From Clostridiales bacterium (GTDB taxonomy: Bacteria; Bacillota; Clostridia; Oscillospirales; Oscillospiraceae), in contig JAJPXR010000178.1 in assembly GCA_021205375.1 (NCBI GenBank), forward strand, positions 1 through 5,537: 5,537 nt of DNA. The letters run 5' to 3'. The notes under the pieces were generated by a model. It was not told where the DNA came from and searched no databases. It worked only from the letters and a program-made list of their open reading frames with translations. Shown in pieces: positions 1 to 5,537 of the stretch. Within the stretch, counting starts at the first letter, position 1. The number at the start of each line of letters is the position of its first letter. A program made the position numbers and the translations under genes.

Positions 1-1
1 C

Positions 2-130
2 TTTTATAAAGCGCTTCAGGAGGCAGGCGTTGAGGTGCAGTATGAGCGGATCGTGGGTATGACCCACAGCGTTCAAAACGACAAGCTTATCCCCGTCTGC
101 GACGCTTTTCTGAACGAACATGTAAAGTAA
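2..130 (+). CDS. C-terminal end of an alpha/beta-hydrolase-like protein (5' truncated by window edge)
   Basis: An open frame runs in from the left edge and gives 42 residues before a TAA stop. The residues fit the end of an alpha/beta-hydrolase fold: a helix (FYKALQEAGV), a strand with the usual 'EAGVEVQYE' pattern, then 'GMTHSVQ', whose His22 of the visible part would be the catalytic-triad histidine, and a final amphipathic helix ending 'FLNEHVK'. Enzymes of this type hydrolyse or transfer esters or thioesters. The nucleophile serine and the acid residue would lie outside the window, so activity cannot be judged. The gene ends 41 bases before the first ligase gene on the same strand, with no terminator-like hairpin between them, so the two are probably co-transcribed. 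The family call rests on a short C-terminal pattern; other alpha/beta folds with a late histidine remain possible. Confidence 0.55.
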   Translation, partial: FYKALQEAGVEVQYERIVGMTHSVQNDKLIPVCDAFLNEHVK

Positions 131-157
131 AGGACCGCGCAACCCCGTTTTAGCAGG

Positions 158-163
158 AAGGAG
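158..163 (+). promoter_or_regulatory. Ribosome binding site of the first ligase gene
   Basis: AAGGAG lies 8 bases upstream of the ATG at 172. The stretch AGGAGAACYAAAAATG is shared, apart from the one variable base, with the leader of the second ligase gene, so the duplicated unit includes its own translation signal. This strong site supports the chosen start. Confidence 0.85.
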
Positions 164-171
164 AACCAAAA

Positions 172-1593
172 ATGTCTGTTCCAACTTCATTCCACGAATT
201 TTTCCGGCGTTCAAAAGCAAAGTATAAGGAGACGGGGCTTCCGCCGTTCAAATATATGGAGGGCCGGGAGGTCGTGTCTGTCTCCGCAGAGGAATTTTTC
301 AGTGACCTGGCGGCTCTGGCGGAGGAGTTTGTGCGCCGCGGCTACGCCGACCAGCACATCGGACTGATGGGAAAAAACTCCTATCTTTGGATGCTCACCT
401 ACTGCGCGCTGATGGAGGCCGGTGCGGTCCCCATTCTGCTCAGCCGGGATTTGAACCCCCGCGAGGTCGCCGAATACTGCAAAAAGACTGAGACCTGCAC
501 CGTGGTATGTGACGAAGAGGCGTCCCGGAACGTACCCACAGAGGCGGGCCTCTGCGCCGCGCCCATGGCAAAGGCTGCTGTCCCCGCCACCGGGGTTTCC
601 CTTCCCACAAGGGACCCGGAGGCACTGGGCACCATTCTGTTCACCTCCGGCACCACAGGGGACGCGAAAGCGGTCATGCTCTCCATCAAGGGGCTGCTCA
701 CCGCTTTTTGGACGCCCATCAAGCCCTACCGCACGTTTGTGACCGGGCTGACCGTCATGCCCTACCACCATCTGGCCGGATTTGGCACGGCGGCAGATTC
801 CTTCCCCCGCGGCTCCACCAACGTCATCGGGGAAAGCCCCAAGTATCTGATGCGGTATATCCGCGCCGCAGAACCGGAGTATATGCTTGTCGTACCGGAG
901 CTGATGGAGGTCATGGCCCAGCGTCTGCGCACGGCAAAGCCTGGAGAAAACCCGCTGGGAAAGGTGCAGATGCTGTACTGCGCTGGCGCCAAGTTCCCGG
1001 AGGATACGGTAAAAATCTTCTCGGAACATAACATTGAGCTTTGGCACGTCTATTCCGCCTCGGAAGCGGGTGGGTATGGCATCATCCACCCGTTGGATGT
1101 GAACAACCCCACCTGTCTTGGTCCCATCGACGAGGTCCTTGAGGGCAAAATCGTCGATGGCGAGCTGCTTCTGCGGGGCGACACGGTGATGATGGGGTAT
1201 TACAAGGACCCCGAGGCCACCGCCGCTGTGCTGCGTGACGGTTGGTATCACACGGGGGATCTGTTCCGGGTGGACGAGCGCGGCTACTATTACATGACCG
1301 GCCGGAAGAAAAACCTTATCATCCTGTCCAACGGCGAGAACGTCAGCCCGGAGGAACTGGAAACGATGCTGCGGGAGTGTCCCTTTGTGGAAGAGGTCCG
1401 CGTCAAGGAGAAAAACAACTTCCTCTGCGCAGAAGTTTTCCCCACGGAGAACACTGATGCGGCACGGAAAGCGGTGGAGGAGTTCCTGGACCAGCAGAAC
1501 GACACTCTTCCCACCTATAAACAGATCCATTTTCTTGAATTTCGGGATGCGCCGTTTGAGAAAACCGCCCTTGGCAAAATCAAGCGCGCATAG
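172..1593 (+). CDS. AMP-forming acyl-CoA synthetase / acyl-acid ligase, copy 1
   Basis: The product is a 473-residue ANL-superfamily (AMP-binding) enzyme that should activate a carboxylic acid with ATP to an acyl-adenylate and pass it to CoA or a carrier-protein thiol. Core motifs appear in order: the P-loop-like A3 motif TSGTTGDAK (158-166), the A4 region MPYHHLAGF (196-204), A5 YSASE (294-298), A7 YHTGD (359-363), the A8 hinge starting GRKKNLI (377-383) and followed by NGENVSPEELE, and A10 LGKIKR with the catalytic lysine K469. The A8 wording resembles long-chain acyl-CoA synthetases (FadD/FAA1 type) more than NRPS adenylation domains. The protein is shorter than the usual 500-560 residues but has both the large N-terminal and small C-terminal subdomains, so it looks complete. 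It has no carrier-protein or condensation domain and no membrane segment. The substrate cannot be read from the sequence. It is about 81% identical to the next gene. Confidence 0.9.
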   Translation: MSVPTSFHEFFRRSKAKYKETGLPPFKYMEGREVVSVSAEEFFSDLAALAEEFVRRGYADQHIGLMGKNSYLWMLTYCALMEAGAVPILLSRDLNPREVAEYCKKTETCTVVCDEEASRNVPTEAGLCAAPMAKAAVPATGVSLPTRDPEALGTILFTSGTTGDAKAVMLSIKGLLTAFWTPIKPYRTFVTGLTVMPYHHLAGFGTAADSFPRGSTNVIGESPKYLMRYIRAAEPEYMLVVPELMEVMAQRLRTAKPGENPLGKVQMLYCAGAKFPEDTVKIFSEHNIELWHVYSASEAGGYGIIHPLDVNNPTCLGPIDEVLEGKIVDGELLLRGDTVMMGYYKDPEATAAVLRDGWYHTGDLFRVDERGYYYMTGRKKNLIILSNGENVSPEELETMLRECPFVEEVRVKEKNNFLCAEVFPTENTDAARKAVEEFLDQQNDTLPTYKQIHFLEFRDAPFEKTALGKIKRA

Positions 1594-1683
1594 GGAAGGT
1601 ACAAGGAGAAGCAAACCCCCGCATAGAGCGCGGCTTCGCCGCTTGACAGCAGAATACCGCTTGTCGGCAAAGGAGAACTAAAA
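1594..1683 (+). repeat. Short leader between the ligase genes with hairpin and two degenerate repeat units
   Basis: This 90-base spacer contains a perfect small hairpin, GCGGC-TTC-GCCGC (1630-1642), followed by two degenerate units (1635-1651 and 1652-1669) built around CCGCTTG. They match the 19-nt units found before the kinase gene: CGCCGCTTGACAGCA at 1637-1651 differs at one base from 3253-3267. As in the other leader, the units run directly into an AAGGAG site (1670-1675), 8 bases before the ATG at 1684. There is no U-tract, so this is not an intrinsic terminator and read-through into the second ligase gene is expected. Confidence 0.65.
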
Positions 1684-3105
1684 ATGTCTGTTCCAACTAC
1701 ATTCCAAGAATTTTTTCAGCGTTCAAGAGAAAAATATAAAGAGACGGGACTTCCGCCGTTCAAGTATATGGAGGACCGAGAGGTCGTATCTGTTTCCACA
1801 GAGGAATTTTTCAGCGACCTGGCGGCTCTGGCCGAGGAGTTTGTTCGCTGCGGTTATGCAAACCAGCACATCGGCCTGATGGGGGAGAACTCCTACCTCT
1901 GGATGCTCTCCTTCTGTGCGCTGCTGGAGGCCGGTGCGGTCCCCATTCTACTCAGCAGGGATTTGAGTTCCGGTGAGGTCGCCGAATACTGCAAAAAGAC
2001 GGACACCTTTACGGTTGTGTGTGATGAGACGGTGTTCCAGAAAGTGTCTACAGTGGCGGAGCTCTGCGCCGCACCCATGGTCAAGTCTTCCACTCCCGGC
2101 ACCGGAGCCATTCTCCCCACGCGGGACCCGGAGTCGCTGGGCTGTATTCTGTTCACCTCCGGCACCACGGGGGACGCGAAAGCGGTCATGCTTTCTGTTA
2201 AGGCGCTGCTTGTCGATTTTTGGACCCTCGTCAAGCCACACCGCACCTTTGAGACGGGGTTGACCGTTATGCCCTACCACCATCTGGCCGGATTCAGCGT
2301 TGCCGGGGATTTCTTCCCCCGCGGCTCCACCAACTTCATCGGGAAAAGCCCGAAAGACCTGATGCGGTATCTCCGCGCCGGAGAACCGGAATATATGTTC
2401 GCCGTGCCGGAGATGGTGGAAATCATGGCCCAGCGGCTGCGCACGGCGAAACCTGGCGAAAAACCACTGGGAAAACTGCGGATGCTGTTCTGCGGCGGCG
2501 CCAAATTCCCGGAGGATACGGCGAAAATCTTCTCGGAACACAACATTGAGCTGTGGCACGTTTATTCTGCCTCAGAATCGGGTGGGCACGGCATTATTCA
2601 TCCGGTGGATGTGAATAATCCCTCCTGCCTCGGCCCAATCGACGACATCCTTGAAGCAAAAGTCGTGGATGGCGAGCTGCTCCTGCGGGGCGACACCGTT
2701 ATGATGGGGTATTACAAGGACCCAGATGCCACCGCCGCCGTACTGACCGACGGCTGGTATCACACCGGAGACCTGTGCCGGGTGGACGAGAACGGCTATT
2801 ATTATCTGACTGGCCGGAAGAAAAACCTGATCATCCTCTCCAACGGCGAGAACGTCAGCCCGGAGGGACTGGAAGCGATGCTGCGGGCATGTCCCTTCGT
2901 GGAAGAGGTCCTGGTCAAGGAGAAGAACAACTTCCTCTGCGCGGAGGTCCTCCCCACGGAGAACACCGCCGCTGCACGAAAAGCGGTGGAAGCGTTCCTG
3001 GAGGAACAGAACGACGCGCTCCCCTCCTACAAGCAAATCCATTTTTTGGAGTTCCGGGATACACCGTTCGAGAAAACTGACATTGGTAAAATCAAACGCG
3101 CATAG
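1684..3105 (+). CDS. AMP-forming acyl-CoA synthetase / acyl-acid ligase, copy 2 (tandem paralogue)
   Basis: This is a second 473-residue AMP-binding ligase that aligns with copy 1 without a gap (90 differences by hand count). All catalytic motifs are intact at the same positions: TSGTTGDAK (158-166), MPYHHLAGF (196-204), YSASE (294-298), YHTGD (359-363), GRKKNLI (377-383) and IGKIKR with K469. Differences cluster at residues 115-145 and in the A4-A5 stretch that usually lines the acyl pocket: G205S, T206V, A208G, S210F, V218F, Y269F and A271G (copy 1 to copy 2). The A8 'PEELE' has become 'PEGLE'. Many third-codon changes show that the duplication is not recent, while unchanged length and motifs point to continued selection on both copies. 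A related but different acid substrate, or a different thiol acceptor, is the likely reason for keeping both. Start choice rests on the AAGGAG at 1670-1675 and identity of the first residues (MSVPT) to copy 1. Confidence 0.9.
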   Translation: MSVPTTFQEFFQRSREKYKETGLPPFKYMEDREVVSVSTEEFFSDLAALAEEFVRCGYANQHIGLMGENSYLWMLSFCALLEAGAVPILLSRDLSSGEVAEYCKKTDTFTVVCDETVFQKVSTVAELCAAPMVKSSTPGTGAILPTRDPESLGCILFTSGTTGDAKAVMLSVKALLVDFWTLVKPHRTFETGLTVMPYHHLAGFSVAGDFFPRGSTNFIGKSPKDLMRYLRAGEPEYMFAVPEMVEIMAQRLRTAKPGEKPLGKLRMLFCGGAKFPEDTAKIFSEHNIELWHVYSASESGGHGIIHPVDVNNPSCLGPIDDILEAKVVDGELLLRGDTVMMGYYKDPDATAAVLTDGWYHTGDLCRVDENGYYYLTGRKKNLIILSNGENVSPEGLEAMLRACPFVEEVLVKEKNNFLCAEVLPTENTAAARKAVEAFLEEQNDALPSYKQIHFLEFRDTPFEKTDIGKIKRA

Positions 3106-3151
3106 AGAAAACACAGGAAGTGGCAAATCCCCACAGGCAGGGCGCACAGCA

Positions 3152-3191
3152 CAGGGAGAAGCACAGCTTCGCAGGGAGAAGCGCAGCTTCG
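3152..3191 (+). repeat. Two tandem 20-nt units, each a small perfect hairpin
   Basis: The 20-base unit CAGGGAGAAGCRCAGCTTCG occurs twice back to back (3152-3171 and 3172-3191) with one base difference (A or G). Each copy holds a perfect 5-bp stem with a 3-base loop: GAAGC-ACA-GCTTC at 3158-3170 and GAAGC-GCA-GCTTC at 3178-3190. The single difference falls in the loop, so both stems are kept. The pair abuts the 19-nt array that follows. Confidence 0.85.
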
Positions 3192-3267
3192 GAAGTGCCG
3201 CTTGACGGCAGAAGTGCCCCTTGAAGGCAGAAGTACCGCTTAACGGTAGAAGCGCCACTTGACAGCA
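3192..3267 (+). repeat. Four tandem 19-nt units forming hairpins upstream of the kinase gene
   Basis: Four contiguous 19-base units (3192-3210, 3211-3229, 3230-3248, 3249-3267) follow the pattern GAAGTGCCGCTTGACGGCA. Unit 1 folds as TGCCG-CTTGA-CGGCA and unit 3 as TACCG-CTTAA-CGGTA, both perfect 5-bp stems with a 5-base loop. The paired G/C to A/T change between them is compensatory. Unit 2 keeps 4 bp (TGCC/GGCA); unit 4 has largely lost its pairing. The array runs straight into the AAGGAG of the next gene, so it lies in that gene's mRNA leader. No U-run follows any hairpin, which argues against intrinsic termination. Confidence 0.85.
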
Positions 3268-3273
3268 AAGGAG
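3268..3273 (+). promoter_or_regulatory. Ribosome binding site of the co-polymerase/kinase gene
   Basis: AAGGAG sits 7 bases before the ATG at 3281 and directly follows the last 19-nt repeat unit. It fixes the start at 3281 rather than the in-frame ATG at 3290. Confidence 0.8.
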
Positions 3274-3280
3274 TATTGGA

Positions 3281-4720
3281 ATGAACGTCATGGAAGAAGC
3301 GGAGCGTCAGGATCTCTCCCTCCGGCCCACCTATCTCTCCATCAACTTCAAATCGTTGTTTATGGAACTGCTGGACAAGCTCCCCATTGTCCTGCTGTGC
3401 GGCATCCTGGCGGGGCTGTTTTCCTTTTTGCTCTATGCGAATGTGATTGGCCCCAGTTATATTTCTACCACCAAAATCTATGTCCTGCCCCAGACCGATG
3501 AGAGCACCATCACCTATTCCGACCTGGAGGTGGGCCAACAGCTCACCAACGACTACATTGAGATCATCCAGGGACGCACCGTGGTGGAGGAAACCATTGC
3601 GTTTTTCGACCTGGACGAAAGCTATGAGCAGTTTTGCAAGCGACTGACTGTAGAGAATCAGAGCGACACCCGCATTTTGAGCATCTCCGTGGAGGACAAA
3701 GACCCCATCACCGCCAGAAATCTGGTCATCTACCTGCGCACCACCGCCATTTCCGCCATTGAGGATGGGATGTCTGTGGAGGGGATCACCGTCATTGAAG
3801 AGGCTAACCTTCCAACAGACCCGGAGACCTCTTCCCTTTTCATCGCCGTTCTGGCGGCGTTTGTGGTCTGCTGCCTGATGGTCCTGGGTATCTGTATCCA
3901 TTATATCGTCATTGACCGCATCGTCACCGCAGACGACATCGAACAACGGCTGGGGCTGACAGTGCTCGGCTCCATCCTGTACGAAAACCAGGAGCAGAGC
4001 ATCAGCACTCCCTGGAAGCTGCCCCGCAGCGCTGGCCGCAGCGCGGAGGATTTCCGGTCTTTGCGGGCCAATATTGAGTTCTGCGGCGCGGAAAACCACG
4101 TTTTTGCCTTTACGAGCTGTTCGCCCGGCGAGGGGAAATCTACCATTTCTCTCCGCATCGCTGTGGAACTGGCCAAAACCGGGAAGAGTGTCCTCTTTAT
4201 CGATGCGGATATGCGGATGTCGGTGTTCAGCGACAAGCTGGGCATCCAGGAGAGCCAGAAAATCGGCCTCTCTGAGGTGCTGTCCGGAAGGGAACAGGCC
4301 GATGACCTGATTTATGAAAGCGATATTTCCGGTCTGTCCCTGCTGCTGGCCGGAAAACGCCCGCCTAACCCGGCGGGACTGCTCTCCCAAAATGTGTTCC
4401 AATCCCTGCTGGAGAAGGCCCGTGACAGCTATGACTACGTGATTTTAGACACGCCGCCCATCGGAAGCGTCATCGACGGCGCGGTCATCGGCCAGTTGTG
4501 CGACGGGGTCGTGTTGATCATCGGCTCCAACATGGTCAGCGGAAGGATGGCTTCCAAAGCGATCCAGCAGTTGCAGCGGGCCAACTGCAAAATTCCCGGC
4601 GCTGTCCTCAACAAGGTCCGGATGTCCAATCGGACGATGTACGGCACCTATGGCACCAATAAGTACTACTACAACTCCTATACCGCTCATTACGGAGACG
4701 AATCGGGGAACGAGCAATGA
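3281..4720 (+). CDS. Fused polysaccharide co-polymerase and tyrosine autokinase (Wzz domain + BY-kinase, Wzc/CpsCD-like)
   Basis: This 479-residue inner-membrane protein would set polymer length and drive export of a surface polysaccharide through cycles of tyrosine autophosphorylation. Visible parts in order: a short cytoplasmic N-terminus; membrane helix 1 (about 35-56); an external Wzz-type region (about 57-185) with the typical 'A..IYVLPQ' strand; membrane helix 2 (about 186-211); a linker; then the kinase. Kinase motifs are the oligomerisation motif E-x2-R-x2-R (256-262), Walker A SPGEGKST (281-288, K286), Walker A' VLFIDADMR (304-312) and Walker B VILDTPP (387-393). The C-terminus carries seven tyrosines in 18 residues (Y454, 457, 462, 463, 464, 467, 471), the usual autophosphorylation cluster. 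Many Firmicutes split this protein in two (CpsC + CpsD); here it is one chain, as in proteobacterial Wzc but much shorter. A' lacks the frequent basic-Pro pair after the arginine (it reads MS). The gene overlaps the next one by four bases. Confidence 0.92.
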   Translation: MNVMEEAERQDLSLRPTYLSINFKSLFMELLDKLPIVLLCGILAGLFSFLLYANVIGPSYISTTKIYVLPQTDESTITYSDLEVGQQLTNDYIEIIQGRTVVEETIAFFDLDESYEQFCKRLTVENQSDTRILSISVEDKDPITARNLVIYLRTTAISAIEDGMSVEGITVIEEANLPTDPETSSLFIAVLAAFVVCCLMVLGICIHYIVIDRIVTADDIEQRLGLTVLGSILYENQEQSISTPWKLPRSAGRSAEDFRSLRANIEFCGAENHVFAFTSCSPGEGKSTISLRIAVELAKTGKSVLFIDADMRMSVFSDKLGIQESQKIGLSEVLSGREQADDLIYESDISGLSLLLAGKRPPNPAGLLSQNVFQSLLEKARDSYDYVILDTPPIGSVIDGAVIGQLCDGVVLIIGSNMVSGRMASKAIQQLQRANCKIPGAVLNKVRMSNRTMYGTYGTNKYYYNSYTAHYGDESGNEQ

Positions 4721-5442
4721 TGGAGAAGCTGCGTCAAGGAAAAGTCAGGCTCCTCTTGCTTTTGGCCGGTGTCTGCATTGTGGGGGGCCTGGTTCTGCTT
4801 GGGACCCATCTCGCGCGAGACAAAGAGCCTCCTGTGATCTCCTACTCCGAAGCCAGGCTGACCCTTTCGGCGGAGGATGTGGCGGAGATCGAGGCGTTGG
4901 ATTATTCCTGTCTGCTGGAGGATGTCACCGCCTACGACACACGGGACGGCACGCTGAATGACCGCGTCATTGTGAAAAACTACAAGCTCAGCGAGGACGG
5001 CGTCTACGCAGTTGTCACCTATCAGGTGGCGGACCACAGCGCCAACTCCGCCACCGCCAAGCGCATCGTCTATATGGCGGAGGAGGTTTACGACCCCGAC
5101 TATAACGTACCAGTCGTCTCCCTGACCACCGACACCATTACGGTCCCCGTGGGGACCCTTCCGGACCTGGAGAACTACCTTGCAGAGCTGTCAGATGAGT
5201 CGGACTCCTACCAGCAGTTGTTGGCGAATCTCACCATCTCCGGTGAGTACGATTTGTACACCCCTGGCGAATATGAGTTGGCTCTCACGGTGACAGACCA
5301 GGACGGCAACGTGTCTGACCCGTTTTCCTTTACTCTGGTAGTGACAGAGCCGGAAGAATCAGAAGAATACGGGCAAGAGGCATACAATTCCGAGGAATAC
5401 GAGGAATACTACGAATACACTGACTACGACACAGACGAATAA
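4717..5442 (+). CDS. Membrane-anchored protein with two Ig-like modules and an acidic tyrosine-rich tail
   Basis: This 241-residue protein is of unknown exact function. A basic N-terminus (KLRQGKVR) precedes one hydrophobic segment (about 12-29), giving an N-in, C-out anchor; the cysteine at 20 is not in a good lipobox, so a lipoprotein is unlikely. Residues about 38-121 resemble a bacterial Ig-like/cadherin-like module of the DUF5011 type: 'VTAYDTRDGTLNDRV' and, later, 'GVYAVVTYQVADHSANSATAKRIV' in pattern. A second module spans about 131-210 with 'TPGEYELALTVTDQDGNVSD'. The last 31 residues (211-241) have 15 acidic residues, seven tyrosines and no lysine or arginine. ATG 4717 overlaps the kinase stop as ATGA and no clear Shine-Dalgarno lies upstream, so translation is probably coupled. 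ATG 4720 is an equally possible start. Context suggests an external partner of the co-polymerase or a surface-polymer binding protein; this is inference. Confidence 0.75.
   Translation: MMEKLRQGKVRLLLLLAGVCIVGGLVLLGTHLARDKEPPVISYSEARLTLSAEDVAEIEALDYSCLLEDVTAYDTRDGTLNDRVIVKNYKLSEDGVYAVVTYQVADHSANSATAKRIVYMAEEVYDPDYNVPVVSLTTDTITVPVGTLPDLENYLAELSDESDSYQQLLANLTISGEYDLYTPGEYELALTVTDQDGNVSDPFSFTLVVTEPEESEEYGQEAYNSEEYEEYYEYTDYDTDE
5392..5409 (+). repeat. Tandem GAGGAATAC repeat in the tail coding region
   Basis: The 9-base word GAGGAATAC (Glu-Glu-Tyr) occurs twice in tandem and is flanked by related GAAGAATAC (5362-5370) and GAATAC words. The tyrosine/acidic tail seems to have grown by in-frame micro-duplication. 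Confidence 0.6.
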
Positions 5443-5446
5443 ACTG

Positions 5447-5490
5447 CGCCCCCGCACCGGTCTCCCGGCGCGGGGGCGTTTGTGTGTTTT
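5447..5490 (+). terminator. Intrinsic terminator of the operon
   Basis: It starts 5 bases after the last stop codon. A 9-bp GC-rich stem, CGCCCCCGC (5447-5455) with GCGGGGGCG (5470-5478), continues after one A/C mismatch with CCGG/CCGG around a TCTC loop (5461-5464). A T-rich run, TTTGTGTGTTTT (5479-5490), follows. This is a strong Rho-independent terminator and marks the end of the transcription unit. Confidence 0.92.
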
Positions 5491-5537
5491 GGTTCTATGT
5501 CAAGAGTTGGGGCAGAGAAAAATAACCCGCAAAAATA
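5491..5537. other. Right-hand edge, no gene; possible insertion-sequence end
   Basis: Forty-seven bases after the terminator hold no start codon with a ribosome site and no clear promoter. The first part, GGTTCTATGTCAAGAGTTGG (from 5491), looks like the GG-starting terminal inverted repeats of ISL3-family elements, but this is from memory of the pattern only and the element body would lie outside the window. Confidence 0.2.

Noticed and set aside
172..1593. Ligase as a stand-alone NRPS adenylation domain
   Set aside because: The A8 region follows the long-chain acyl-CoA synthetase pattern (GRKKNLI with NGENVSPEE), and no condensation or carrier domain is nearby, so acyl-CoA/acyl-acid ligase is the safer call.
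211..1614. Long minus-strand open frame of 467 codons opposite the first ligase gene
   Set aside because: It mirrors the ligase coding sequence, shows no family motifs and has no matching ribosome site.
1643..1648. Perfect TTGACA, a possible -35 box, upstream of the second ligase gene
   Set aside because: No TATAAT-like element lies 16-18 bases downstream (the position reads GGCAAA), and the hexamer is part of a repeat unit.
3158..3190. GAAGC/GCTTC hairpins as a terminator between the ligase and kinase genes
   Set aside because: The stems are only 5 bp and are not followed by a T-run.
3259..3264. TTGACA and similar words (TTGACG, TTGAAG, TTAACG) in the kinase leader as a set of promoters
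   Set aside because: The words recur only because they form the loops and stem starts of the 19-nt units; no -10 box is correctly spaced, and the last one would place it inside the coding start.
3192..3267. The 19-nt array as a CRISPR
   Set aside because: The units are contiguous with no spacers and are too short; no cas genes are present.
3092..4402. Long open frame of 436 codons on the minus strand opposite the kinase gene
   Set aside because: It covers the opposite strand of a clearly recognised kinase, has no recognisable domain and reads through the repeat array; it is a shadow of codon bias in a GC-rich gene.
4750..4780. Lipoprotein signal in the Ig-like protein
   Set aside because: Cysteine 20 is preceded by A-G-V, which does not fit the usual L-[AST]-[GA]-C lipobox, and the hydrophobic segment continues past it.

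Overview
The window is a single-direction (+ strand) gene block with roughly 55-60% GC, strong AGGAG-type ribosome binding sites and tight gene spacing. The style fits a moderately GC-rich Firmicute, and my best guess is a gut Clostridia lineage such as Oscillospiraceae. That placement is inferred from composition and gene style, because no marker gene is present.

Layout: (1) bases 2-130 are the last 42 codons of a gene that looks like an alpha/beta-hydrolase (esterase/thioesterase-like). (2) Bases 172-1593 and 1684-3105 are two full-length tandem paralogues of an AMP-forming acyl-CoA/acyl-acid ligase. Both have 473 codons, align without gaps and are about 81% identical by hand count (90 differences). 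(3) Bases 3106-3280 form a leader packed with short hairpin-forming tandem repeats (2 x 20 nt, then 4 x 19 nt). A shorter relative of this array lies between the two ligase genes. (4) Bases 3281-4720 encode a fused polysaccharide co-polymerase/tyrosine autokinase (Wzz domain plus BY-kinase) ending in a tyrosine cluster. (5) Bases 4717-5442 overlap it by ATGA and encode a membrane-anchored protein with two Ig-like modules and a very acidic, tyrosine-rich C-terminal tail. (6) A strong intrinsic terminator at 5447-5490 closes the block. The last 47 bases hold no gene and may touch the end of an insertion sequence (weak).

How the parts may work together: the ligases would activate a carboxylic acid (fatty acid or similar) as an acyl-adenylate, and the hydrolase would cleave or transfer an ester. 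The BY-kinase/co-polymerase would control polymerisation and export of a surface polysaccharide, and the Ig-like protein would sit outside the membrane next to it. This suggests an envelope polysaccharide locus with an acylation branch. No glycosyltransferase, flippase, polymerase or acyl carrier protein lies in the window, so the link is inferred from gene adjacency only. No convincing promoter was found; the transcript probably starts upstream of the window.
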